Shown here piece by piece: positions 47,101-60,649 of a stretch of DNA of 64,000 bases. A model generated the notes under the pieces. That model saw only the letters and a program-made list of their open reading frames with translations, searched no databases and had not been told where the DNA came from. Origin of the DNA: Apostichopus japonicus. Taxonomy: Eukaryota > Echinodermata > Holothuroidea > Aspidochirotida > Stichopodidae. The position numbers and the translations under genes are program-made. Position 1 is the first letter of the stretch. Each line of letters opens with the position of its first letter. Where the stretch lies: the NCBI RefSeq assembly GCF_037975245.1, contig NC_092576.1, positions 43,779,611 through 43,843,610 of the forward strand. The letters run 5' to 3'.

Positions 47101-48130
47101 AGCATTGGCGGTGAAGGACTACATGATCTTCAATTTCGTCTACATTCCACCCTTTCAACGTGTTTTAAACAATGTTGTCATCTTTCAAATAAAAGTAATG
47201 GACATGAGGGGAAAGCAACAGCAAGGTAGATCAGGTCACCGTCTTACATCTATGGAAGTCTTCTTAAAATGAATCATTAAGTGTACTATCAGCCCCCCCC
47301 CCTTCCCACGCCCCTACACACCCTACACCCTTCTTTAAATGTTACAGCTGTTTCTTCTGTAAGCTTTGTTTCAGCTGCATGTAATAATATATGGAAGGTA
47401 ACAAGAACAAGAACAACCAATACATCAGCAGTGACAGTGCTGTAATCTATGACAGTCTTCATCGAATGATTTTTCAACTTTACTTCTCACCTCCCCTCCT
47501 ATTCTCCACACAATTCTCTTTAAAATGTATGAATAGTTCCCATATTCAAAGTGCGTGTCATAACCAACGATCGTTACTTCAGGTCAATTCGAAAAGGCGT
47601 TACAAAGGCTTTACGTCACCGTTGTATAAATTTAGTAACTGACGTTTCCATGCTGTTGTAGATGTATGAGCTCCACCTCAGTTGGATAATTATGAACTAC
47701 CTGCAAACAAGTACATATAAACGTTAGCTGTGTGAATCAAAAACTCAAATCAGAGCGTATGGCACGTCGGTTGCAACACGGCTATAACGGTAATACATGA
47801 TGTAGTGGATATTTTTCCCGACATGGGTATATATTTCGGATTGATGTCTGCTCAAGTTGGATACATTTACTGGTTTTGCCATTAAATTTCGTTGCTGTTA
47901 CAGTTACATTGGATTTAGAAAGGCTTAATCTATTGCACTATGCTATTTTATGTTCATCACAGCGTCTTCAAATGGACACTACCTCCCACTTCTAGGACGA
48001 TTCGATACCAGAACCAATAATCAAAGATTGAATATAACAATACATGATTTCCATATTATTGAAACAAAAGGTCATTGAGTCAATGATATTTACACCAGAA
48101 CCAAGGACATCCAAATAAACTCTCCTTTGG
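44139..48130. other. No recognisable gene
   Basis: Short frames near 44380, 45091 (minus), 45579, 46246 and 47391 lack matched splice sites and motifs. C-rich runs occur near 44310 and 47290. Confidence 0.4.
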
Positions 48131-48148
48131 GTAAGTAAATAAGGTTAA

Positions 48149-48925
48149 TATATTGTATTAATAAATGAAGGAACTAAGGGAGGTGGGTTTAGTACAGGAC
48201 CTGGTGTAACACACTGCCCCCTCCACACATAAGCAAAGACACGATATAACATCATTTCGTGTCAATTTATATACAAGTTAAATGTTCCATTTTGGTGAGT
48301 TTGTGTGTGTGATCTCCCTTTTCTTTAATTTAGTTGATTTCGAACTCATCTATGTGGTGGTATGCTTTCTTCTTTGTTTATGTTAACTTCACATTCCTAT
48401 TGCGAAATATACAGTTTTAATTTGTGCGGTCGTATCTAGGAACTTATGGAAAATAATGTATGAAAGGTCTCTATGAGAGTTAACGTACCTCCTTCCCCTC
48501 CACACTCTACCTTCCCCCATCGGCGGTACATTATATAAGTCACGTGTACTTTGATTGGTTAGTCACATATCGATAACTAAACAAACCTACACTTGTACAA
48601 GTACCTTAAAAAGTTATATACAAGTAATGGATTGTACGAATCAATGAAGGAATTAAGGATGGTGGAGATATTGCACGACCTGATGACATACAGGAAATAG
48701 AGAAGTGTAATTTGGATTGTTGTGTCTAGGATTTTAGGGACGATACATTGTCCTAAGTCCGTAAAGAGTTAACGTATCCGCTCCTCCCTACAGTAAATGA
48801 GTCACGTGTCACACGTAGGATGAGACAGCTATCTACAACTAGAAAACCGTTACTTGCACAGGTACCTCCAAAGTGTATTACGTCAATATATTGTACTAAT
48901 CAATGAAGGAAGTAAGGAAAGTGCA
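48149..48925. repeat. Degenerate direct repeats
   Basis: A block like TTGTACTAATCAATGAAGGA plus an A/TAAGG end recurs at about 48152, 48632 and 48891. GAGTTAACGTA plus a C/T-rich stretch recurs at 48476 and 48765, and GTCACGTGT at about 48539 and 48801. The spacing is irregular, suggesting an old partial duplication. Confidence 0.5.
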
Positions 48926-49571
48926 GGGTGGTTTGAACTTATCTTTGTGTTTGGTTTCTTGTTTGTTCTTCACCACTTTCCCCAATGATATCGTTGATTA
49001 ACGTGTCATGGGGAATAACATCACGTCAGTAACAAGACTTAAACTAGAATAGTTCCATCTTTTTTTTTCACTTTTTGCACCTCAAACGACCTACGAAATC
49101 CAATCAACCATTAAATTTGCTTTGCTGACTGCAGTGAAAATCTCTCCTCAAACATTAAGGGTTTTTAAACTCAACACGTAGCAGCTCGTATACTAAATAT
49201 AATATCCTGCCAGTTCCTTTTCGTCGGAAATGTTGCGAGTCCACCAGAGTAAATCTTTACTTTTGCTAATTCAAAATAACTTCTGACATCCAGTATAACA
49301 AAAATCGATTTCTCTCCGTCAGTTCATATAATTATTGTTGTATCCGTGCAAGTTGTCCTTTTAGAAAGTGTAACTTACAGTTGTGTGTCACAGACATACA
49401 CAATTATTATTAAAGCGAATAAGGTGCATCAGCCAATATAAAACCTTAGAATATTCATTGACTAAAACATCAGTTCAAATTTATAAACAAATATGATGGC
49501 TATATTTATAATTTTACTGTTATTTATCTAATTAGCAGTATATATAAAGGCTACATTATTACAATTTTCAG

Positions 49572-49631
49572 GTACGATGGCTACCAATTTCAAGCATGTG
49601 GTAGAAACAGCAAAGAAGAAGAATTCAACAG
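49572..49631 (+). CDS. Possible start exon
   Basis: ATG at 49577 opens MATNFKHVVETAKKKNST up to CAACAG|GTACGA, phase 1. The acceptor is TTTTCAG. Both edges share CAGGTACGAT. It could also be an internal phase 1-1 exon. Confidence 0.45.
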
Positions 49632-52600
49632 GTACGATTATCAATATATTGAATAACAATTGGAGATTCCACATCAGAAAATAACATCAATGGGGGGGGG
49701 GTGCGAGTGGCCTTTCGGATTACTGATATTCGTTCAAACGACATCTCTTTGCACAGGATAAACACTAACATCTGGAATATACGTTCCATGGGTCCTTCTT
49801 AGCATTCACTAACATCTAGACTATACACAGTCTCTTAGACTGGTATGCAATCCGTACAGATCCGTTTGTTTCTTCATTTTTGGCCTACATATGGTTATTT
49901 CTACCATTTCCTTCTCATTCGTGAATTAATATGTATTTTATTTTAAGTTTAATACACGTGGAGTGTATTGTTCATGAAGTGGTCATGAGACCCCTTACAC
50001 CTGATGTGGAATATGTGACAAGTGAATTATTCGTGTTATTGTTTATTTTACCTGGTTTTGGTAGCTTTAAAGCTAAATCAGTTGATATCCTAACTGAAGA
50101 AAATAGTTTGCACCTTGCAACCATATTTAATTATCCACCCGAAAAAAATCGATTTGCTGCAAAATAAGGATAGTCGTAATTACCGTATGGTTTAATATAT
50201 GGAGGAGAGAGGGGAAATCACTGAAACAGATATCACGACTCTTCTGCGTGCTTCAAAAGCGCTTAACCTCCATGGGATACAGACAAGGGTGCAGACATTG
50301 TTCGAGCTTCATACAGGTAAACGGTGTACAGGTGATGATCAGTCTATGCAGCAGCTAGAAGGTAAGTGTATGAATCTCAAAAACATTCCGTGTGCAATAT
50401 TAAAATATGGTTATAATAAATCACCATCTCGCTGGAAATGGATTCAATGTACACTTGTCATACCAGAATTCCAACGATACAATTGAAACATTAATAACAA
50501 TCAACTAATATGAAGAAGTAACCAAAAAGCTATTAAGAGTCTAATTTAATTCGCTTCACACATTAACCTTATGCTAACAAAAACATTAGCACTGTCTTCA
50601 TTTTTACTTCGATCTTCTCTCAATTTGGGGATTACGTATTTCCGATAGATCAAACTGGCAATCTGGATCTCGGTTCAAAGGGATCTTCGACTTCTGACGT
50701 GAGTAAACTTAATTATTAAGCCTATATATATATATACAAAAATTTATACATCTTGTGTAGCTTAACATTATATAAAACATTAAGCTGACAGGTGATAGAC
50801 CAAATCGACGGCTTATCTGACTATTTCTACGTTTTTGTACTTATTCAAGAGGTATTTGTAATTGGAGTATATTATATTAATGCCAATGGATCGTAGTGAT
50901 TAAACGACTATGAGCATGGTAACCAACCTGCTGGATCGTTTTACCTTCCACATGGTCTACAAAAAATATCTCACACATTCTATTTTCATATTTTTCGTCA
51001 ATTAAAAGTTCTGTAATTTGGTATATACTCACTTGGGGTTGTATGAACCATCCTGTCTGTCAAAAAATATAAAACAAATGTTTTTTTTTTATTTATTAGC
51101 CTGGAAAAATAATTCACAATCACATATATGAAGAAATATTTTTCATGACTACGTACTGTTGTCTAATAATTTAAAACAAATGTGTTTTCCTTTAATCTAG
51201 CTTACCAGTCTCGTGCTAGAATCATTTAACTCGGCGGACCGACAAAGCATAATCCTGGAAAATGGAGATCGTCTACCTGTATCGTCCACCTTAGAGGAAC
51301 TACACATACGAACAAACAAGGGGAAAGAATTTACCCAGGAGCAAGTAATAGGATTATTATCTTATGGAACACAGTGCCGACGGTTACATAAATTGTCGTA
51401 AGTAATCACATACCACTTACTGTTATGTTTCTATTCACGTTTACTTACTGAATGATAACTTACCAATCTACGGAACTGTTTTCTTGAATATAACTTGTTG
51501 CAGGATGATTGATGTATACATACTTACTATTAACGCGTACGTACAAGAATGCAAGGATTTTGACGTATGTAATGTTTGTGGATATGAGCATTATTAACAT
51601 TATAGCTTTAAGAATTAGTCGATTTCATAAGTTTCAGTTGGTATAATTAATATTACGGTTATATCACAAACATGACATTATAGTAACATTACAGATTTCA
51701 GATTATCATAAAATGACTTAATCAATTAACACATTCACCCGCAAACCACATTTCCTTACAGATTCATGGACTGTTTGCTACCTCTGTCATTTCCCAGCGA
51801 TTCCCTTTCCTCTATTCCGAGGTTACTAAGCATTGAAGGTGAGAAGATAGCCACAACTAAATGTGTTACTCATCACAAACAATTGTGGGATACTAAAACG
51901 GGTGATATCGTATTATTGTAAAAGTCAACGAAGAATATCAAAATATGGTAACACATACTCCTTGTAAGTATGTGTGTACACGTTGCATGTGTATTTACGT
52001 GTTTGATCGATACATTTTTTCATTTGATCGATAACTGTTTCATGATTATTCTTCACAGTTCAATGGAAACCGTCTGAGCTAGGATTGCATTTAGATTGTA
52101 TCAGAGGTAAATGGATTTCGAACTCCAAGGAAGCCACAGCACTTGAAGTAAGTCTTTTACAACTCTCTTGTGTATAATGATGCCTATATTGTTCGTTTGT
52201 ATCAGGATTTGAGCAACGAATTCTTACATTCTCGTTAATGCATGACCGGTCATCCAATTAACACCCACTTAGGCAAACGGCATCATGGCACCTGGTACTT
52301 GTGCTACTGTAAGTCAAACGGAAGTTTACTAGTTAATTGAAAGACATGTAATAACAATATTTTGATAATTAAAAATACAAACTTTTGATTACAAATTTAT
52401 CTTTGTTTCGTCGATGTAATCCGTATAAACAAATAATCAGCTCTATGTAGATACATGGTGCTGGCTCCATTGACGTTATCATGGAAGACCATTTCATCGA
52501 AGGCTATCTTCGATGATCCCATTCTTCGATACTCACATTATATTCAACTTGGAAATAGAATTCCGTGAAATGAATGCCAAAGGTAACAGTATACTTAACG

Positions 52601-55600
52601 TAGCCTAATGTTATGTATAGTTTTTTTAAAGGGATTAAAACGAGAAGCAAACGTACCTGACAGATAAGAATAAATGCATATAATATACTGTTACTGCAGT
52701 ATTTAAACGCATTAAAACTTAAATAAAATATCATTTAATTTATTGCGACTTAAATTTGTTTTAGTCATTTAGTCAGCCTACATTTCATTAATCACATTGA
52801 GAACCACGATAGTTTTATTTCAACGTTGTATCCTTCTTCAAGTAAAGTGTATAGCATATTACTCCAATCAAATACTAAAATATGTAATTACTTAATTCAA
52901 CGGTTAATAAATTCCTGTTATTGCGAAACTTTATTTTAAATACAGTTTAACAGCTCAAGATAACTTCATAAATGTCATTTATTACCATTATGTTTTTTAT
53001 AAACATTTTTGGGATTCGGCGATATATTTTCAACCTATGTAGAAAATGATTTCAACATGTTTGGCATGATAGTAAAGTTTTATACTACATTGTAATAAGC
53101 AGGTTGATAAGCTCAACGTTGTCAGACATTACATCATCATAAAAGTAACAGTGCATGTTAACAAGCAAAACAAATAAAACAAACTACATATAGGAATTTT
53201 TTCCTTCCTATTGACATAAGCTGATTTGATTAATTTCAATGGTGTAATGTTGAAATTTAGAGAATCTGTATAGCAACTCAAAAAGGTATTACGTAATTTT
53301 GCCCATTTCTAATTTTGTTTTCTTACATGTAAAACTTGAATACAGTAACTTCGCATTTAGCGTAATTTCTCCTTCAAAATAATGCATTACCGAGAGTACA
53401 TATGGGTGATAACTGCATATTTTGTTGATTTTTTTCAAAAGCTTAAAGTCCCCTTATTAATTATAACCATCCTGAACCTTCATACATGGTTGGTGTTCCT
53501 CGTCAATACGGAATTTTCCTTTTTTCAAAACATCACTTTTTTGCTACGGTTTTTTAACTTTTTTTTCAGACTGATCAAACTTTGCAAGAAGGTTTGTTTC
53601 TTATACATATTGTAGGTTTTTGCGAGATAAGTGCATCTTACCAATATCGGTACATTTCAGATTAAGGTGGCATTTTTGAAGACGTCACAAAGAGCACAAT
53701 TTTCGGATATCTACGTTTTACGGTTTCATTTATTAAAGTTCGTGTCACTTCTACGCTTCAGGAGAACTAGATATTACAAAAACTTAAATAAAAAGTAATT
53801 ACATATGTAACATACCCAATTATGTCGAACATTAACTGTTAGTAAAATATCATCAACTGTTATTGTAGAATCATGTTTCTTGTATTGGTAATTTCCATTC
53901 GTGTTTATACCTGATTTAAATATCGGCCAGCATAATAAAAATAAATAAATAAATGAATAATCACACTCACTAAGTAGTGAAAAGTGTTCAACCAAAGAAT
54001 GCTGTAATGTTATATTCAATGAATTAAACGTAACATTGTCTTTATTATTTCTAATTAATTGGATCCAGAATAAGCAAACTAAACTTTACTTTACAGGAAT
54101 TCATTTTACGTTTGAAATGCGTTACATGCATCAACATAGATGAGACCGTTCTTATGTGCATTTTACAGAGATTTCTACTGTTATTCAGTTACTCGTGTTG
54201 TTTTAGTCGTTGTGAGTAATTTTCAGATTTGACAACGTCTTCAAATACACGTACAAAAAAAAATGGGATTTTAGAAAGACATAGACACATGCAATGCCGT
54301 TACTGACATATACGTAACCACATTGAAGACGTCTACACATGCGTACAGTTTCATCAATCACACGCTTTTCAAAATTGGAAGCTTTCCTACCACTAGAACA
54401 TGTAAAAAATGATAGATGCATAGTTAAAAAAGAATTTGTTATGGATGTTAACCAACATTTTCTATGAATTATGATAATTCGAAAGCTCCCTTCCCCTTTG
54501 GATATTTTTGTACATGAAACGGGGACTGAAAAATTATTAGTACGTCAAAAAATCGTGTGATGCTGGATAACAGTCCCGGCGCCAGAGAGGGGTCATATGC
54601 CATTTTCTCAAAGGAAGTCCTCCCGCCTCTAGTCCACTGCGGTAAAGCAGGACTGAGGCGTTCTCCGTTACGTCCCCCTTTCTCCTTTTGTTGGTAACAT
54701 TAGGTGAACAAAATGTTGAACTGGGGTAAAAACTGGAATCACTAGAGATTGGAATCTAACGAATGATACATGTGGAAGGTTAAGATAGTAAACCGCTTCT
54801 AACGTCCTGGTGGGGGGAACTTCCTGTCCGGGAACCAAACGAAGTGGCGGGACTCGGTAAGAGAAGGGGGATGATACTAACAATATTTTAAACCGGGAGG
54901 GCATACATCGAAAGTGTAAGGTTTAATAGACAACTCGATCTTTACTCTATATAACACACTGTACATATGAAACACATCGCCGCGCTATGGGAGGGCACCA
55001 TTCACGACAGTAGCAGCCCAACAATTGCGCTGCATAGGTCTCGTGTACTACACAGGTCTCGGGCAGCGCAGGTGTTGGACAATGCGCAGGCGTCGGTTAA
55101 TCTGCAGGTGTCGGGCAGTCTGCAGTTGTCGGGCAATCCGCGGGTTTCTAGTAATCCGCAGTTGTCGGGCAGCGCAGGCGTTTGGCAATCCGCAGGCGCA
55201 AGGCAGCAAAGGCGTCGGGCAGCAAAGGTATATGAATATCGCTTTGAAAAAATATATATCTTTTGATTTATTAAAATCGCTGATGCGGATTCTATCATAC
55301 GCCGTGCGAGCTATCATACAATTTCCCGTAACGCACCTAATGGACACAAAATGCAGGACAATTGTTACTTCTTGGCCAATCAGATACTACCCTCACAGTC
55401 CTATAGTTTGCTGTGACCAATGGGGTCAACCGACACACCCAATATTCTGCCACTCTCTACCAGGCACGGGAGAACGCCCAATCACAAGTAGAATGATCAG
55501 AACTATTACGTAGCCGTTGTGCGAGCTTGCTCTGAAAGTAGCTCGCTGTCCCCGCGGAGCTAAATGGATGTTTAAATTAACATACGAGGGGCAAATCGTA

Positions 55601-58600
55601 CAACGGGAATAACCCGTAGATTTTCGCTACAATAGCTTCACTAATACAACGACAAAAACACATTGCAGTAAATAAATATAAGAGTAATTCCTCTTCCTTT
55701 CATGCAGTATTTGTCACCCAAACTTGCAACTAAGGCGAACAAGAACTACCTAAACGTGTTTCATCTTCTGAGGATCCTGTACTCCTAGCTAAGAACAATG
55801 TACAGTACTAATTAACAGCCAAGTTGCTCCTTTTATAATTTTTGTTGCTCAGATAGTCAATTTAACTCGGTGTAGATTTCGATCAACATCCATTTGAAAT
55901 ATGGTGTCAATTTAACTCAGTGTCGATTTCAAACCCTCCCACAAAACGAGTGGGATTAATTATCCTCTTCCCCTACAGCCTTAAAACGTCAATACGCAAC
56001 AGAGTGTATAGAGCTTATATGATGTTAATAGGACTCATATAAATACAATCGTTTACTTTAATTTTACGTTCCGTGACCGGTGGTAGCACCAGTTTGAATT
56101 TTATCCCCCTAAACGAAAGTTTTCTCAAGGGAAGGGTATTTTCCTCCCCTTAGAATCCTTACCAGAAACGACATTGAACCCCCCCCCCCCCACACCTTTG
56201 CCTAACATCAATTCGGTACCATAGAGCAGATTCTATAAGTCAAAAGTCAAAGTGCTTATTTAATTTAAGTTCACTTAATTTTAAAATATTGGCGGGATTA
56301 TCGGTTTCCCTTCACAGCGTTCATCTACCTTTAATATTATGTGAAATTGTGATACTCAAGGGAGAAGATTTAAAATATTATAACCTGAAGTTTGTTCTAT
56401 ATTCATTTCCAGACTAAGGGTCAAAACAGTTTACGACTTCTGTGTTCGGGTACTGTGTTTCTAAGGGAAACTGACAGTAAACAACTACAGAGGTCTACGA
56501 TATTGCTCCTTCAAATTGCATCAAGTCACAACGTAAGTCACTTATAACACAACATTAGCCATAGAAATATTCAAGTTTATTAGATCATTGTAATTTATTT
56601 AGATTATTTATCAATTAAATTGTTTGTCACTTTAAATGAAAACATATTAATATAGGCAACCCTAACCATTCTTATAACGGTACATTGGAGTACCACGTGT
56701 CCATTATAAGCAACGAATATTATACTACATCTAATGCTACAAATTTGACCGAGATGATGAAATGTTATTTATTAACAGAGCCAGTGTCTGAGTAAGTAGT
56801 GATTAACACAAATGTGACACAATCTCCATTTATACGCAACCGAGAGTATCACTGTTTTTACTAGTTACACACCCCACAGCACACAAAGAACATACACACT
56901 GATGCGACAAAGTGACGTCATCACTTGCCTAAGAAATATTATCATTAAACTAAGGGATGACACTTTCCTTAATGTATGGTAGATTATGAAACAGATACGA
57001 TATGGGACAGATCATTTATCGCCAAGCGTTTCAAAAGTATCATTAATTAGAACAAGAGTTGGAACCCTGCAGTCTGAAAGAAAATATAAATCTATCATCA
57101 AGGTAATCGTTCCAATATCCCTAGTCTTCACTCGACACCCTCGTCCCCTGTAGCATTTGTTTAGGAAGTGTGCCTCTATTTAATCAAACAGTGGATATAT
57201 AACTTGAATATGTATGCCATTTCCTTCTTTATTTTTGGATTAAAAAGGAAATTTATTTGGTTATTCCATCTTATAATGCCTAGTTTCATGTATTTTTATT
57301 TTATGTAACTTTGCTAAAATGACTGTTTTAGACTACTATAGTATTACTTAGGTTACGTTTGTTCTTCTTGAAATTGGAGCCTAGAGAAGTAAAACAATAT
57401 AGAAACGTCAGCAGAGGAGAAATTACATGAAAACGCTTTTAGATAATAAACCAGAAATTAAATCCAAAAAATACGCTTCTTGAACGCACAAAAGAACAAA
57501 TAGGGCCTATAATCAAACAAAGACATCCGGTCATCTGTTGGTAAACTAGCTTTTCTGTGTTCAACTTGTTAAACAACGTCTAGCCGTACAAAATACTAGT
57601 ATGCATGAAGCTCATCAAATTAATGAATCAACCTTTATTTCACTTTTGTTTGAGACCGTTACATATGTATGAGTGGCCAGTATAAATGTCTACACTTTTG
57701 CACCGACAGCGTTAATCATTATTGACGTTATACTTAGGCCTAGGCCCATTGGTTGACGTGGTAGCTTGACGGTAGTTGTTTAAAAAATGTATGTATAGTT
57801 AAGGCTTCATAATTGACGCACCCCCGTTATTGACACACCTTCAATTATTACTAGCAACGATACAGCAGGTCACCTAAACTTTTTGTAGTCAAGCAGAATA
57901 ACATATTTCATGAGTTTGAATCCATTTCAGCTATTTGCTGACCAAATTGTAGTATTTTTTAAGCTTTTAACACCCTTCCCCCAGTTTGCACGTTTTTGGG
58001 GCATTTGGAAATCTTACACCCTAAAAATAACCAACATTATCTCAATATGATAACACTACTCTCTGGGACCTGACCTGTCTGAGCTTAGAGGCTCAGAGCA
58101 TAGCAAACAGCATCTAAGGTCAATGAAAGTATACTAAGGCCTACAATACAGTTAGCTTATGACGAATGTTTCAATTTAGGGGTATGAAAGAACTTGACAG
58201 GGTAGACATTTTGTGGTCAAATTCTGCTCAATTCTACGGTGCATAAGCACAGAACCTTAAATATTTTGAGATCATAACATTTCCGAGGAAATACAAATAT
58301 GAAAAACACATACAGTTGAGTGATTGCATTTTTCATTGATAGACATCGTTGATCAAACCCTTAAGTGCATCAATTATGAGCCCACCATGCTATAACAAAT
58401 TACGTAAGCTTTTTAAGGGGGAAAAGCCATACCGTTTGTGATATAGCCCTAATACATTCCACACGCGCAGGCGGGCCTAGGCTACGTCTTAATCACGTCA
58501 TATGATACCGGACAGTTTCCGCGTTTCATTCAAGATGGCAAGTGTTTCATTATCAACTGCCTTCGTAACGTAACGTTAGACTTTAAGTTTAACCGTAAGC

Positions 58601-60594
58601 TATACGGCTAGTATAAATGTCTCTTACCGGGAAAAGTAAGAGCTTAGAACATATTGCAATATATGTATATAGCCTGTATATCCTCCGTCTTCGTTCATAC
58701 TGTGTAGGCCTAGCCTATGTTATTTTAAACCGGCCCTGCTATCTGCCAACGATACTGGTTTGTCGGTCGGCTGGCGAATGGAAATCTTACAGATGTACGA
58801 CACGTTATTAACATAGCCCTATATAAAATTTGCGTAACTACAATGATTGGAAATGATTTTATATTTATTATTGCGAAATCGATTGCAATTAGGATATAGG
58901 CTTATACGATAAACACACATATCGAGATGCGCTGTATCTCCCGGGAAGGAAACTCCTTTGTAGAGGCCCACTCACGGCATGAACGTTGTTGAGTCTCTGC
59001 TAGTGTGGCTGTAGCAAGAATCAATGCCCTGACTGACATGAATAAAACAATAGCATATATTATGAAAACTACAGAACTAGTTAATGTATGTCTTAAATAT
59101 TACATCACAGACCAAATATAAATATTTATAATATTGCGTTTTACTTTTTTCCTGAATTTCATCAGCCTGACGAGTTTTATATTTAATAACATCATCATTA
59201 GATCATGTTTTATTTGTATTCGTACGTTTGGCAAGCAAGTTTGAATAAGTCACCACTCTTCTTTTTTTTTATTAAACAATTTAATAAAATATAATTCCTT
59301 ATATTATGAAAATTGAAATATAAGAAATCACAGATAATTGTGTGTCAGAATTAATGATTCATTTTATAGATTTTTAATTGATTCTGGTCTTCTGTTGTAT
59401 ATACGTTGGATAGTCGTCATGTGTATTTATCCATCATGGATGAACTATAAGATAAGTCTTTCCTATTCTTCAGATTCCAATATCTGATCTATGCTGGTCC
59501 TTCAGTGGATTTGACGGTAAAGATATCAGACTTAAGTCCGGTCTTAGTTTATCGAGCCTATCATCAGTAGAGAAGATATCCATCAATGAAGAAGGAAAGG
59601 GAAACACACTTAGCGAGAAAGAAGTGATCGGATTATTGAACTATGGAATAAAGTCACCAAGATTCAAGAAACTATGGTAAGGGGAAAACATCGTGACAGG
59701 CATTGGCTGATAATATGTGGTTAAGAGGGGGGGGGGGGGGTAGTCAGAGGGTTAGCGTATGGGGTAAATATGAGGAGATAAGGTAATGGTATTGTGCAGT
59801 GATATTTTATTTTTTTTATTTTATTTAAATGTACAATTCTTGTGTTGAGACGTGGGGTTTGAAATGGTGGGGTGGGGGTGCCTTTCAGTATAATATGAAC
59901 AACTTATAAACGAACTAAAACTACCAGAAACAAATAAACATATTACTTAAAAACTGAAACAAAAGATGGTAGGAATTTCAAGTTCATGGAAAACGAAAAC
60001 TTCTCTCGTTTATTTTCAAATACTATCAGTTGTAATCAAATTAATATTTGCAAGGGTCACGCAACTTTTATTAATAAATAGAAATAATTAAAAATATTAA
60101 ATCAGCAGATGTTAATGGGAGGGCGTAAGGAGGGATGGTGGAAGGGTTGTTTGGTCTTTATAACTAGTGGCTAATACTTATATCTTGTCAACAGCTCTTT
60201 GACCAAAATAAAGGAAAAGGCAAATTCATTGACTTCTATGTTATATAGTACAATGATGACATCAGATATTTATTTAGTTTATAAATATTATATATTTATT
60301 TTCCCTGCTTTCTTTACCTTTGAAGGCTTGTTAACTGTAAACTGCCGTCGTCGATCAAGCCAGACATCATACCAGAAGAATCAAGATCAAGGAATATTAA
60401 AGGTACGATTTATACATAAGAATTAAAAGAATCATTGATCAAGTAGACTGCATTTATTGCAATGTTTCAGAGATGTGTGACAAGAAAGGGAAGTGTGGTG
60501 GAGGCGGGTTGGGGGGGGGGGGAACTGAGGGAATAGTATAATAAGATATTTGTTGGGAAGAATGAAAATGGGGATCCGGAAGAAAATTTTGCTT

Positions 60595-60649
<55 letters not shown>

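Noticed and set aside
49931-50167. Frame just upstream of the death-effector-like exon, considered as its missing first half
   Set aside because: The sequence pattern does not fit death-effector helices, and no phase-compatible splice joins it.
54967-55513. Opposing frames of 98-162 codons
   Set aside because: Explained by the 18-bp minisatellite, with no splice sites or domain.
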